36,048 nucleotides of DNA. Origin: Isohypsibius dastychi (Eukaryota > Tardigrada > Eutardigrada > Parachela > Isohypsibiidae). The translations under genes and the position numbers were made by a program. Position 1 is the first letter of the stretch, and every line of letters starts with the position of its first letter. Positions 9,413 to 17,830 of the stretch are shown here, piece after piece. The stretch spans positions 1 to 36,048 of the forward strand of contig JAQIWT010000103.1 of the NCBI GenBank assembly GCA_034696485.1, in the 5' to 3' direction. The notes under the pieces were generated by a model. It saw only the letters and a program-made list of their open reading frames with translations. It was not told the DNA's origin and ran no database searches.

Positions 9413-10462
9413 ATGGGGAACTTATCTACAGCGTCGTCATCCGAGCAAGCCTCATCGATGCAGACTTTGGTCGATATGGGTTTCACCGCCGATCAAGTTG
9501 CTATCGCATTACAAGCATCTGGGAATAACCTCGATGCTGCTTTGGATATGTTAGTGGAACAACGCGCCACAGAAGAGCGTCTTAGAAGAGCTTCTGCAGC
9601 AGAGAGTCGAATATCGAATCGAAGTTTTGGAACCAAGCCGGTGGCTACAGTTCCAGCTGTACCACGGTCGGTTCCAGCTGTACAGCGGTCGCAGCCCATT
9701 GCAGCGGTAAAACCAGCAACCAGATCCGTTGCCACGGCCGCACAACCATGTTACTTAGAGGCATTGGGAAAAATTGCCGATAGACCTTTGGCAATAGACA
9801 CTTTGGTATACGTTTTGAGGACCATCAAGGAGAATCCGAATGAACCCAAGTACAGATCAATCAAGATGACAAACTCGCGATTCAAAGAGACTTTCGGAGC
9901 GGAGGCACGAACCCAAGCCGTTTGCGAGGAGATCTTACGCAAGGTGGGCTTTGAGGTTGCGGGAGAATGGTTATCACTTCCTCCAAATTTTAGTAGGACA
10001 AACCTCGATAATTCGCTAGAGGCATTGAATGAGATTCAGCGTAGCAGTGTATACATGGCCACGAAAAGAATTTTGGAATTTGAGAAGGTAATGGAGGCAT
10101 CGCGTGCAACTGCAGATGCCGAGGAGCTCGAGCGAAGAGCCAAATATGCTGCTAAGTTGCCTCTTGTGCCTCCGGAAGGTGCAGCTGGTACCACCCGAGT
10201 GACCGTAATTATCAACGAAGGTGCGCCTCCGTTGACGAGACGGTTTGCTTCAGACGATAATCTTCTCGATGTGGTTCATTGGATCGGCTCTGAACGGTCT
10301 GTCGTCTGTAGTAAACTGCTGGACGGCGATTGGATTCTGGTGGACGAAACTATGTTGCAGAAGAAACCCTTGGATTTTATTGGTGCTTCTGGTCAAAAGT
10401 CATTATATGCACTGGGTCTTTGGCCCAGTGCGACGCTCCATATACGCCTGAGGCCCTCGTGA
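9413..10462 (+). CDS. UBA-PUB-UBX domain protein, UBXN6 (UBXD1)-like p97/Cdc48 cofactor
   Basis: 349 aa from the ATG at 9413 (a TTG three codons upstream is not preferred). A UBA domain at about 16-50 contains the MGF loop (LVDMGFTADQVAIALQ). A low-complexity VPAV(P/Q)RS linker follows. A PUB domain at about 110-200 includes RTIKENPNEPKYRSIK and ILRKVGFE. A UBX-like beta-grasp domain occupies about 262-349. PUB and UBX both bind the AAA ATPase p97/Cdc48, at its C-terminal tail and N-domain respectively, and UBA binds ubiquitin. PUB plus UBX matches UBXN6/UBXD1, a p97 cofactor in endolysosomal and ER degradation. The added UBA differs from animal UBXN6. The N-terminus MGNLST fits an N-myristoylation signal. 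It probably acts in the cytosol or on membranes. Confidence 0.85.
   Translation: MGNLSTASSSEQASSMQTLVDMGFTADQVAIALQASGNNLDAALDMLVEQRATEERLRRASAAESRISNRSFGTKPVATVPAVPRSVPAVQRSQPIAAVKPATRSVATAAQPCYLEALGKIADRPLAIDTLVYVLRTIKENPNEPKYRSIKMTNSRFKETFGAEARTQAVCEEILRKVGFEVAGEWLSLPPNFSRTNLDNSLEALNEIQRSSVYMATKRILEFEKVMEASRATADAEELERRAKYAAKLPLVPPEGAAGTTRVTVIINEGAPPLTRRFASDDNLLDVVHWIGSERSVVCSKLLDGDWILVDETMLQKKPLDFIGASGQKSLYALGLWPSATLHIRLRPS
9650..9691 (+). repeat. 21-bp tandem repeat inside the UBX-protein gene
   Basis: Two adjacent 21-base units (9650-9670 and 9671-9691) differ at two bases and encode VPAVPRS and VPAVQRS. The repeat is in frame, so it only lengthens the linker between UBA and PUB. It probably arose by recent slippage. 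Confidence 0.85.
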
Positions 10463-10816
10463 TATCGAATTGTAAAATGACCGTACTGTGTTTTCATTGA
10501 AAGCGTGATTGCATGTCATTTTGCGTCGTTAATTACATGACAACATGAGCTACGCTCTAAAGCTCAAAACTAGGCAGTGAAAATATGTTCATTTGAAGAA
10601 GGGAGGGATGACTGGGACTGCCAAGAAAACGGTCTCGTCGAATATACGACCTCCGATGTACGTACGAGCACCGGTTCTTTCTGGACTGAGCGCAGTTTCC
10701 TGCAAAATCCAATTTTCGCAAGAAGTCATATCCTGCGGGGAAGGAATTATTCTCGAGTACATAGCACTTTAAGAAAAACGTCAGACACTCACACTGATTA
10801 TTTGTGCTAAGCAATC
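10463..10816. other. Intergenic spacer between UBX-like and PD-(D/E)XK-like genes
   Basis: 354 bases holding the 3' end of the UBX gene and presumably the promoter of the next gene. Short open frames on both strands are not supported. Nothing else is seen. Confidence 0.5.
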
Positions 10817-11782
10817 ATGAGTGCGAATATGAAGACCTGGTTATTCTCGTGTTTATTGGGGAAACCTTGTTTAGCCCATAGCACGTTGAAGAGTCGAGAG
10901 GATGGTGCCGTTGTGGTTGTGGTTGACCCTACTACACCTTGGGCAAACCACTTGTCTCATCAGTCACAAGTGATGGCACAAGGGTGCGCCGAGGAGGGAG
11001 TCCCCTATTCACCGGATAGAGCCAACAGACGAGAGGATGGTGCCGTCGTTTTTGTCGGTGACCCTACTCCTTGGGCAAACCTATGGACTCTCCAGCCACA
11101 AATGATTGTGCAGCAGGAGTGCGTCGGGAAAGGCGTTTTACACAATGATCTATCGCGTACCCAGGTAGAATATCACTTGACTGAAATCTCAAGCAGTGCC
11201 GACATTGACATTTGGAAGGCCGACGCGAGTAACAAGCAGGGCTTCCTGGAAGAGGATTTTGCGCTGAAGTCTCTGAGTTACGGTAAGCATCCTCTAGATC
11301 GGTTGATGTTGCAACTACATCAAAAGGGTGCTCAAGCCCATCAAGTGAAAGAAACGCGACATAAATCGATAGTTGGCCATAACATCGCGATGGAGTTTTT
11401 CCAAGATGAACTTGGCATGACCTTACTTAGCCACGAGGAAAGGTTTTTCATTCCTGAAATGTATGAGCCTGATATGATATTTTCATGGAAGCGGGCTGAA
11501 GGTCATGTTATCTCCGTTTTCTGCGAGGTTAAACAACATCCGCCATACAACAGCGGTTCCCAGTCACGGAAAAACTATAAACAGCAACGAAATGGCAAAT
11601 TGAAAAAGCTCCGGCAACAGTGTGAAAGGGGATACGAGCTACTTGGTCATGATTCTTGTTGCTTTGTTGGTTTATTCCAAGAGCAAGCTCATCTGAGAGT
11701 TATTATTTGCTTAGGGGACAGTTCTCAGGTATTACTACATCAATTAGCGACGCTCGGACGACGATATGGGCGACATACATAA
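10817..11782 (+). CDS. Orphan protein with PD-(D/E)XK nuclease-like motif and duplicated N-terminal segment
   Basis: 321 aa, ATG start; I do not recognise a named family. The C-terminal half shows a plausible PD-(D/E)XK nuclease core: an N-terminal helix with Glu193 (NIAMEFFQDEL), P218-D219 at the start of a beta strand (EPDMIFSW), then E237-V-K239 at the end of the next strand (ISVFCEVK). A basic helix (RKNYKQQRNGKLKKLRQQ) and a hydrophobic strand (LRVIICLG) follow. That order fits the fold seen in restriction, repair and transposon nucleases. The N-terminal third contains two copies of a 45-residue segment (REDGAVV...DPT...PWAN). No conserved transposon ends flank it. It may be a lineage-specific nuclease, a degenerate element-derived protein, or a non-catalytic member. 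The nuclease assignment rests on motif spacing only. Confidence 0.5.
   Translation: MSANMKTWLFSCLLGKPCLAHSTLKSREDGAVVVVVDPTTPWANHLSHQSQVMAQGCAEEGVPYSPDRANRREDGAVVFVGDPTPWANLWTLQPQMIVQQECVGKGVLHNDLSRTQVEYHLTEISSSADIDIWKADASNKQGFLEEDFALKSLSYGKHPLDRLMLQLHQKGAQAHQVKETRHKSIVGHNIAMEFFQDELGMTLLSHEERFFIPEMYEPDMIFSWKRAEGHVISVFCEVKQHPPYNSGSQSRKNYKQQRNGKLKKLRQQCERGYELLGHDSCCFVGLFQEQAHLRVIICLGDSSQVLLHQLATLGRRYGRHT
10895..11164 (+). repeat. Imperfect 135-bp tandem duplication within the PD-(D/E)XK-like gene
   Basis: A unit beginning CGAGAGGATGGTGCCG at 10895 recurs at 11030, exactly 135 bases later. The first ~55 bases of the two units are very similar (REDGAVV, DPT, PWAN), and the rest are more diverged with a 3-base indel. 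The duplication keeps frame, adding 45 codons. Confidence 0.8.
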
Positions 11783-12066
11783 TCGTTCTGCTTGCTCAAG
11801 GATGACGTGGAGAGTGATATTTAAAACTCCAGAAGCTACCTGCATGTTGCATTGCATACCCGTACGTGCAAAAGACTTGAATGCTTAATGAGACATATTA
11901 GCTTTAAAAGCAACATTCTAGCTTGACTTATTTTAACCCACCGCTATTTTTCGACCTTAGAGATTGGCTTTTGAAAAGCGAACGTTGTGTGGAATCGATT
12001 CACGTCCAAGATTATTAATTCCGTGCCGCAAGTTGAAACAAGGATGTAGTTACACCACAGGTACAA

Positions 12067-12957
12067 TCATAGCAATTGAGAAGCAGATTTGGATGCGGCC
12101 ATGGACATTTCATGATATGGATGGATTGGGGGCTGGACAGGTTCAACGTATGTTGCGGTGGGCTCCAGTGGATACGACCTGTTAGGATCAAAGCCCATCG
12201 GCCCGTCCAAATCACCGCAAGCGACGAATCGGACTATTGATCTTCTTGGGCCGGTCATTGCCTGTGCTTCGCCATAGCTCAAAGCTTGGAGAGGTTGATC
12301 GAAGGAGGGCTGATATCCGTCCGGCATATGAAACCCCTGACATACGATGAAGGCTTCTGCACTTGATATGCGACTACTCAATGGCTTGGCTACAACTACG
12401 TTTCTGAAGAAAATTTCGAACTGTGCATATAACAGTGTCACGTCTTTCCCTCGGAAAATCTTTGCCACAAAGGTGCCGTCCTCCTCCAGGAGGAATGTGG
12501 AAAGATTGAGGGCTGCCAGCAGCAATTGAGCTTGAACGAACTCGTCCATGTCGTGCAAGCCCGTGACATCTGGAGCACCATCTGAGACCACAAGTTGAGC
12601 CTTTCCGCCTCCAAACGCTCGAACGACTTGCTCTGCAGTGTCTTTCGATGTAATATCGCCTCGTAAAATTCTCACACCAGGAATTGGCGTCATCTCCTGC
12701 AGATCCACGGCCACGATCCTTGCGGGTTTTGTGATATCTTCCGCCTTGTCTTCGCCCTCTTTCCAAAGTCTACTAGATAATACCTGGCTCCATGAGCCCG
12801 GAGCAGCACATAGATCCACTGCTCTGACGACTTTCTCATTCAGCAGATCAAATTCCTCATCGAGTTGGAGCAGCTTGTAGGCTGAGCGCGCACGCCATCC
12901 CTCCTGCTTCGCCTTGCGATAGAAGATGTCACGTCGGTCCTTTGCGAATTTACCCAT
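12067..12957 (-). CDS. TRM7: tRNA (Nm32/Nm34) 2'-O-ribose methyltransferase, TRM7/FTSJ1 type
   Basis: 296 aa, ATG start, close to the usual ~310. TRM7/FTSJ1 methylates the ribose of anticodon-loop positions 32 and 34 with SAM in the cytoplasm, using partner proteins. The RrmJ/FtsJ tetrad is intact: K28 (ARSAYKLLQLDE), D126 (VVSDGAPDVTG), K166 (FVAKIFRGKD) and E201 (SSAEAFIVCQGF). The SAM-binding motif is AVDLCAAPGSWSQVL at 46-60, and IVAVDLQEM at 81-89 gives the acidic ribose-binding residue. The N-terminus MGKFAKDRRDIFYRKAKQEGW is characteristic of the TRM7 subfamily rather than the mitochondrial MRM2 or the rRNA methylase SPB1. The extended C-terminus (after residue 210) contains the DLDGPMGFDPNRSYPL segment typical of eukaryotic TRM7. 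It is convergent with the PD-(D/E)XK-like gene. Confidence 0.95.
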   Translation of the reverse strand: MGKFAKDRRDIFYRKAKQEGWRARSAYKLLQLDEEFDLLNEKVVRAVDLCAAPGSWSQVLSSRLWKEGEDKAEDITKPARIVAVDLQEMTPIPGVRILRGDITSKDTAEQVVRAFGGGKAQLVVSDGAPDVTGLHDMDEFVQAQLLLAALNLSTFLLEEDGTFVAKIFRGKDVTLLYAQFEIFFRNVVVAKPLSSRISSAEAFIVCQGFHMPDGYQPSFDQPLQALSYGEAQAMTGPRRSIVRFVACGDLDGPMGFDPNRSYPLEPTATYVEPVQPPIHPYHEMSMAASKSASQLL

Positions 12958-13790
12958 TTTCGTTATGAATCAGCTCCGCACTCGGCTAGAACTCGCCTGA
13001 CTGGTTCCAGTGAGCGGTTGGCTGAGTAGAAAGGACTTCTGGGCCTTTCTCACGTGCTAATTGATGTATTTCCAACACCAAAAATAATAGAAGCAACAAT
13101 TTTGGAATAAATCTCTTGATCTATCTCTCAATCTGGTGGCAAGTTTGAGGAATCAGCCTGAGCTCTCTCGCTTGGAAACCGTTCGAGTTCCGCCAAAACA
13201 CGAGGGAATCAGACGTCCTGGTCGGCAGACTATACTTCTATTGTTTCTGTTTTTAAAAGTAGAGTCGATGACCGTTCAATCAATTTTTGTGACTCGTTGA
13301 GGACAGGAAGCATCGCGATTGGTATGGCGTATAATCGTACGTGAATGTAGCGTAGAGTGAGTGAGCGAGAGAATGATATCAAATATTCCTTGTTATACCC
13401 TCGTCCACATCCGCATTTGCTATGTGACCCACGATAATATAATTGGGTGACGTTAAAGAAAGTTATCGGTGAACAACAATTGAGATTATTTAAATTGATT
13501 GATTCTATAGGGATCGCCTTTCTGCGCCCCCATGGAAGTGACATCGGAGCCTATACATACTGGAGAGACCGGGAATGAACACGAATCATTCGATCATCCT
13601 CAACCCCGGTAGATACATCACAAAAAGCTTATAATTCACGTCAACAAGAACACCGGCCACCGACCTTTATCAAGCTAGGCTCGTAAGTGTCGATGATTTC
13701 TGAGAAGTGCACGGGATTGTTTACAGTCGTTACATATCGGTCACAGGATTATATATGAATTTCGAATGGAATATCAAAGGATTCTAAAAG
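12958..13790. other. Intergenic spacer upstream of TRM7 (833 bp)
   Basis: This region should contain the TRM7 promoter (left side) and the 3' UTR of the next minus-strand gene (right side). A 104-codon minus-strand frame at 13230-13544 lacks any recognisable feature and was not called. No RNA gene or repeat is seen. Confidence 0.5.
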
Positions 13791-14240
13791 TCACTCGGTC
13801 TTGGCTGTCGCTGGGGCTCGGGGCGATGGAGCAGGTTTCGGTGGGCCAACCCACGTCATGAGCTCTTCGTCCGTCAACCTCATGGCATTCACACTAGAGA
13901 AGTACAATAATAGGAACACAACGATACCAAGTCCACCATAGCCCAACGCAAGCGGCGCAGCAGCAAGACACGTGAAGCCATATGGTTTTGTTTCAGATAG
14001 TTTTGCAATGGCTTTGACTAGACCGTTTGTGTTGTCTGGCAAAACCTGAGGAGCTCCGAGTCGTCTCCGGATAGCGATGGCAGCAAATAAAATCCCACCT
14101 GCGAACAGGTAAACGGCGATGACTGAGTGCAATCCCGAACTAGCTCCGAAGATATTAACCAAGCCGAACAGAATCATTGATAGAGATGCAGCGGCTTCCA
14201 ACGGGAAGAACCTCCTGAACGGAACTGTCGACTCTGCCAT
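13791..14240 (-). CDS. Small multi-pass membrane protein of unknown function
   Basis: 149 aa from the ATG at 14240 (the TTG two codons upstream is unlikely). Hydrophobic segments are at about 11-30, 36-56 and 87-113, with a possible split of the last into two. The C-terminal tail is short, polar and Pro/Ala-rich (PPKPAPSPRAPATAK). No signal peptide cleavage site is evident. The size and three-helix topology resemble small mitochondrial, ER or plastid membrane proteins, but I see no family motif. It is the downstream member of a run of minus-strand genes, each with its own large upstream spacer. Confidence 0.6.
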   Translation of the reverse strand: MAESTVPFRRFFPLEAAASLSMILFGLVNIFGASSGLHSVIAVYLFAGGILFAAIAIRRRLGAPQVLPDNTNGLVKAIAKLSETKPYGFTCLAAAPLALGYGGLGIVVFLLLYFSSVNAMRLTDEELMTWVGPPKPAPSPRAPATAKTE

Positions 14241-14719
14241 TTTCAACTCTCCGCCTCCAACCCGCGTCAGACCCTCAACAGGCTTTGCTCACACCCAGAC
14301 TACGTTCACCTATCGACAAGAACCCAGTGATCAAAACGAAAGAAAGGTGTCTGCCTCGCTTGGTTTCTCTGGTAACTGTTCGCGTTTCACAATTCTGTAG
14401 CGTTCCCTCTGATACCTGCACTGAAACAATGCTTGCCGAGACACCAAAGGCTCCGACTATCCCAAATGTATCAGACTGAACGTGCTCTGAATGAGTGATG
14501 ATTCCCCTGGGGCGTGATCCAATAAAACTTTTGTCGGTCGTGAAAACGTTTGTTTGTGTTCAAGCTTGCCGAAGGATGTCGACGAAACGAACTTCTCCAT
14601 GTTTATACAAGTTGTAGATTTTATGCACGATGAGAGACATGGAAATAAGGAACATATCATATCCTATACACATCAGGCAAAAACATGCAGGTCTACGTAA
14701 GATTGTGAAGCCTCATTCG
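14241..14719. other. Intergenic spacer between small membrane protein and RING-protein genes
   Basis: 479 bases between two co-oriented minus-strand genes: the promoter of the small membrane protein and the 3' UTR of the RING gene. Open frames on the plus strand here show no domain features. Nothing else is seen. Confidence 0.5.
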
Positions 14720-15724
14720 TTAATCCGTACCCTCTCCGGTCGCATTTGCGCGAGTCAATACCCCCACAGTCCAGATGGCGCGACATCCTGCACAAGACAA
14801 TCGCATGTCATCGTCGCAAGTTGGAGGGATCCTGGTGAATGTGGTGCATCTGGGACATTTTGCCCATTTTGACTCCTGATGCTTATCATTCAAGTATGCT
14901 AGCTGGGCCTTCATCCAATATAAAAGACCGTCGTATCCATCCTCACCGTCACCCTGTAAACTATCGGGGAAGAAAGGTTTTGCTTCGTTAAGTGTAGGAA
15001 TGTTAATCAAAAACGAAAGGAGAGATCGCATGATCCGTTCTATTCGTTCTCTTAAGTCAACGCATTCGAGTCCGTCTGATATTATCGAGTCATTCAGGAC
15101 CCAGTCGTCGTTCTCGTTTTCCTTCCCTCGACACATAGGGCACGTTCCCCTCCCCTCGCCGACGAGCCACTCGATTTCACAAACTTTACAAAGTCCATGC
15201 GAACAAGACAAGACTGTATCAATTTTGCGGTCCATGCAGATTGGACATGACTCTTCATCGTCCTCAACTTGACTTCGCCGCCTAGGATCTGGGAGGATCT
15301 TTTGCTTTAGCAAAGCATACGCGGTGCACATCTCATGCAGGGCACTGTGGATGTAGAGGAACCCCGCCAAAGTAGTAACTCTAGATAATCCTTCTGGGAC
15401 GGTTCCACCATGGAAATGTATAACAACGATTTGCGTTATGGGCATCAACATGAGAAGTAATTCAGTCTTTTGCTTTCCGAGATCCCTTGTCTCAAAATCG
15501 AGATTCAAACCACTTAGACATTCCTCGACGATTGCACTAGGCGGTGGACTCGAGAGGGCCTGGCTTACAATTTTCCTCATTCTGGTATCGTTGCCGTTAA
15601 GGGCGATCAGCCGCCACATCCCTCGGACTTGCCTGTCGAGCCGAGGTGCGACACCTTCCATGCGATCCACCATGGCCTTGAGCGGCCTAACAACAGGAAC
15701 CGCGAGACTTGTTGTTTGACCCAT
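14720..15724 (-). CDS. RING-finger E3 ubiquitin ligase, RNF141-like
   Basis: 334 aa from the ATG at 15724 (the upstream TTG at 15739 is not preferred). A C3HC4 RING spans 160-198: C160, C163, C174, H176, C179, C182, C195, C198. It is followed by the acidic DDWVLND segment, which matches the RNF141 (ZNF230) RING and its flank. The N-terminus MGQTTS fits the N-myristoylation consensus; RNF141 also begins MGQ. RING proteins recruit E2 enzymes to ubiquitinate substrates, and a myristoylated form would act at membranes. Unlike animal RNF141, whose RING is near the C-terminus, this protein continues 135 residues and carries a second Cys pair set (C290/C293 and C311/C314), a possible zinc ribbon. 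Substrates are unknown. Confidence 0.8.
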   Translation of the reverse strand: MGQTTSLAVPVVRPLKAMVDRMEGVAPRLDRQVRGMWRLIALNGNDTRMRKIVSQALSSPPPSAIVEECLSGLNLDFETRDLGKQKTELLLMLMPITQIVVIHFHGGTVPEGLSRVTTLAGFLYIHSALHEMCTAYALLKQKILPDPRRRSQVEDDEESCPICMDRKIDTVLSCSHGLCKVCEIEWLVGEGRGTCPMCRGKENENDDWVLNDSIISDGLECVDLRERIERIMRSLLSFLINIPTLNEAKPFFPDSLQGDGEDGYDGLLYWMKAQLAYLNDKHQESKWAKCPRCTTFTRIPPTCDDDMRLSCAGCRAIWTVGVLTRANATGEGTD

Positions 15725-16390
15725 CTTTCGATTCGCCAATCATGTCGTCGCGGCTGTGTTCCATGCCAGGCCACTGCAGAGACCGAAGTTTCGCTCCGCC
15801 ACAAGTATCAAGTTCTTTACAAAAGTAATTTAAGAGACAGCTAAGATATCATTAATGTGGAATACCACCTTAACTTTTATCTTCTCAGCTCGATATGATA
15901 GTTTTGAGAGAAGTTGCGAGTTCTTGTCTGCTGTGGACTGCCCAAGTTCCAGGAAAAGTTGTGCGTCGCTAGGCCGAAGCAGGTCCAAAAAGCGAAATAA
16001 AATAAGTGAAACACAACATAAACCTAGTGGCTTGAAAGATTGTTGTACATGTTTATATTGATTTTGCCGAAAATAGATTCGATTGTCTCTCCAAGACTTG
16101 AAGAGGTCAGAAAGAAGGAGCGTGGTGACTTGGTTCTCTCGTGTTATGTAAGGACAAAGGCGACATGATCACATGCATCAGATACCTTTCGATCAGTATT
16201 CAAAATCGCTTCGAAAAGTTTAACATGCAGTCAATCACAGAGGGTCTTCCCACAAAGACTTAGACGTTCGCTTCAAAAGTTCTATGGCATCCAGCGAGCG
16301 AACTCACCATCAAGTCATGTTGCAGCTATTAAGGGTCCTACTTTCCGCAGATTGCTAAAAATTGCTCGGTCATTCAAAATTGAGTATAAA
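15725..16390. other. Intergenic spacer between RING and sulfotransferase-like genes
   Basis: 666 bases between two minus-strand genes: the RING-gene promoter on the left, the sulfotransferase 3' UTR on the right. Short plus-strand frames are not supported. No RNA gene is seen. Confidence 0.5.
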
Positions 16391-17830
16391 TCATGCCTCA
16401 GAGGTCCTTCCACCAATGCTCAGAAATGCTTCGAACATTCTTTGGTTTGGACATTCACTAGTCGGCGCACATTGCAGAATGGACAATCCTGAGTCGTCCG
16501 CCAGAAAGCCTGTCACGAGCGATTCAACATCAAGGGTCACTACATCATCGCCGTACTGTTTTCTAACCAAAGCTTCGCAATTATTGTCATTTGAGCACTC
16601 AATCAGATCCCACCCAGGAAGTGAGCGCTGGTTATTTGGACTTAGCGATGCAACAAAATTCCTCGAAGTATCGAAGCATGTTAGAGACCTATGAAGAACT
16701 TTAAGGCTATTGTCAACCGACGGCAAAGGTGACTGTAGACGAACATAGTATACCTTCGCCTCTTCGAAAATTATCGGGACCCATTCGGGTTTTGGTTGAG
16801 TTAGCACTTGTCGTATGGACCCTTCTAGATCATTATGAAGAAGATTGCGACTCAGAGCCAAGCCTTGTGAGGACAGGATGTCATAGTCGCGTAGCGGTAG
16901 GTTATCTATTGTTGTCTTCCAGGAGGTCATCTTTTTAGCATGTTTCTTAGACCAATCACCCGGAATGTTCATAGAGGACACGTCAAGAGAGCGATCCGAT
17001 CTAACTGCACGTAGTACACTGCGTGCGAGATCGACCGTAGCTTTTAATGGATCAAGTGCAAAGTCCTCATGTTTTGAAAGGATTACTTTTGCACCGGTGG
17101 AGCTACACGACTTGAGCGGGGTCCATGTATACTGCTCCCAAAGTGATCCCCATTGCTTCAAGGTGAGAAAAGACCCGGCCGAATTGTAATCCGCAAGGAA
17201 TCGATATGCCGATTCCAGAGGATCTCTCACGAGGAGAATGCACACCACTTCTGTGTCACCTTTTCTCAGAGCCTGATCCAACCACACTTGAGTGGTTAGA
17301 GACATTCGCGGATCTTTCACGATCGTCACTTGATCGGCGGGAGTTCTTGAGATCAAGTCACTCAAAATAGCATCCACATCGCTAGCCAAATCTGTGCTCT
17401 TTTCAGGGTGCTTTGCTAAGTCTGTCCCATATCCCAGCCAAGAATACAAGTGCTTGGATCGGGAATTATGCATCCATCTCGTCCTGTCAAAGTATTTCTG
17501 ATTCGCTTTTACCGCTTTGCGTAATTCCCAGTATTTCATGTCATTATCGCGTCGGATGAGAAGCTCTTCGCGCTCCCCCGCGAAAAATGCTCCAGTGGAT
17601 ACAAGAAGCTTCGTGGCAACGGATGTCATTGAATGATGCATGCCCAGTACGTAAACAAGTTTGTGTTTCTTTGGTATCCTGCCGGCATCCTCGACATCCA
17701 TAAACTGTCGTAGACCAAGGAAGGAAAGTGCGAACCCTGCCCCGAGGATCAGAACAAGTAATATCACAGGCCTAGCCCATCCCGACCTGGATCCTCTCGA
17801 TCGCACGAGCGGTCTTGTTCGCCCAAACAT
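16391..17830 (-). CDS. Type II membrane sulfotransferase-like protein (Golgi-type)
   Basis: 479 aa, ATG start. A short basic cytosolic tail (RTRPLVRSRGSRSGWAR) precedes a single signal-anchor helix at about 20-40, the topology of Golgi carbohydrate sulfotransferases. The lumenal domain opens with a beta-strand and loop YVLGMHHSMTSVATKLL (60-76), which aligns with the 5'-phosphosulfate-binding GMxRSGTS loop. TIVKDPRMSL and LLVRDPLESAYRF follow, the latter resembling the 3'-phosphate-binding strand with its downstream Ser/Arg. The expected reaction is transfer of sulfate from PAPS to a glycan or protein, for instance the sulfated polysaccharides common in algae. The PSB loop is atypical (HHSMTS where RSGTS is usual), so activity is uncertain. 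The last ~120 residues are unassigned. Confidence 0.65.
   Translation of the reverse strand: MFGRTRPLVRSRGSRSGWARPVILLVLILGAGFALSFLGLRQFMDVEDAGRIPKKHKLVYVLGMHHSMTSVATKLLVSTGAFFAGEREELLIRRDNDMKYWELRKAVKANQKYFDRTRWMHNSRSKHLYSWLGYGTDLAKHPEKSTDLASDVDAILSDLISRTPADQVTIVKDPRMSLTTQVWLDQALRKGDTEVVCILLVRDPLESAYRFLADYNSAGSFLTLKQWGSLWEQYTWTPLKSCSSTGAKVILSKHEDFALDPLKATVDLARSVLRAVRSDRSLDVSSMNIPGDWSKKHAKKMTSWKTTIDNLPLRDYDILSSQGLALSRNLLHNDLEGSIRQVLTQPKPEWVPIIFEEAKVYYVRLQSPLPSVDNSLKVLHRSLTCFDTSRNFVASLSPNNQRSLPGWDLIECSNDNNCEALVRKQYGDDVVTLDVESLVTGFLADDSGLSILQCAPTSECPNQRMFEAFLSIGGRTSEA

Noticed and set aside
13230-13544. 104-codon minus-strand frame in the spacer upstream of TRM7
   Set aside because: It starts with ATG but shows no domain, membrane segment or biased composition.
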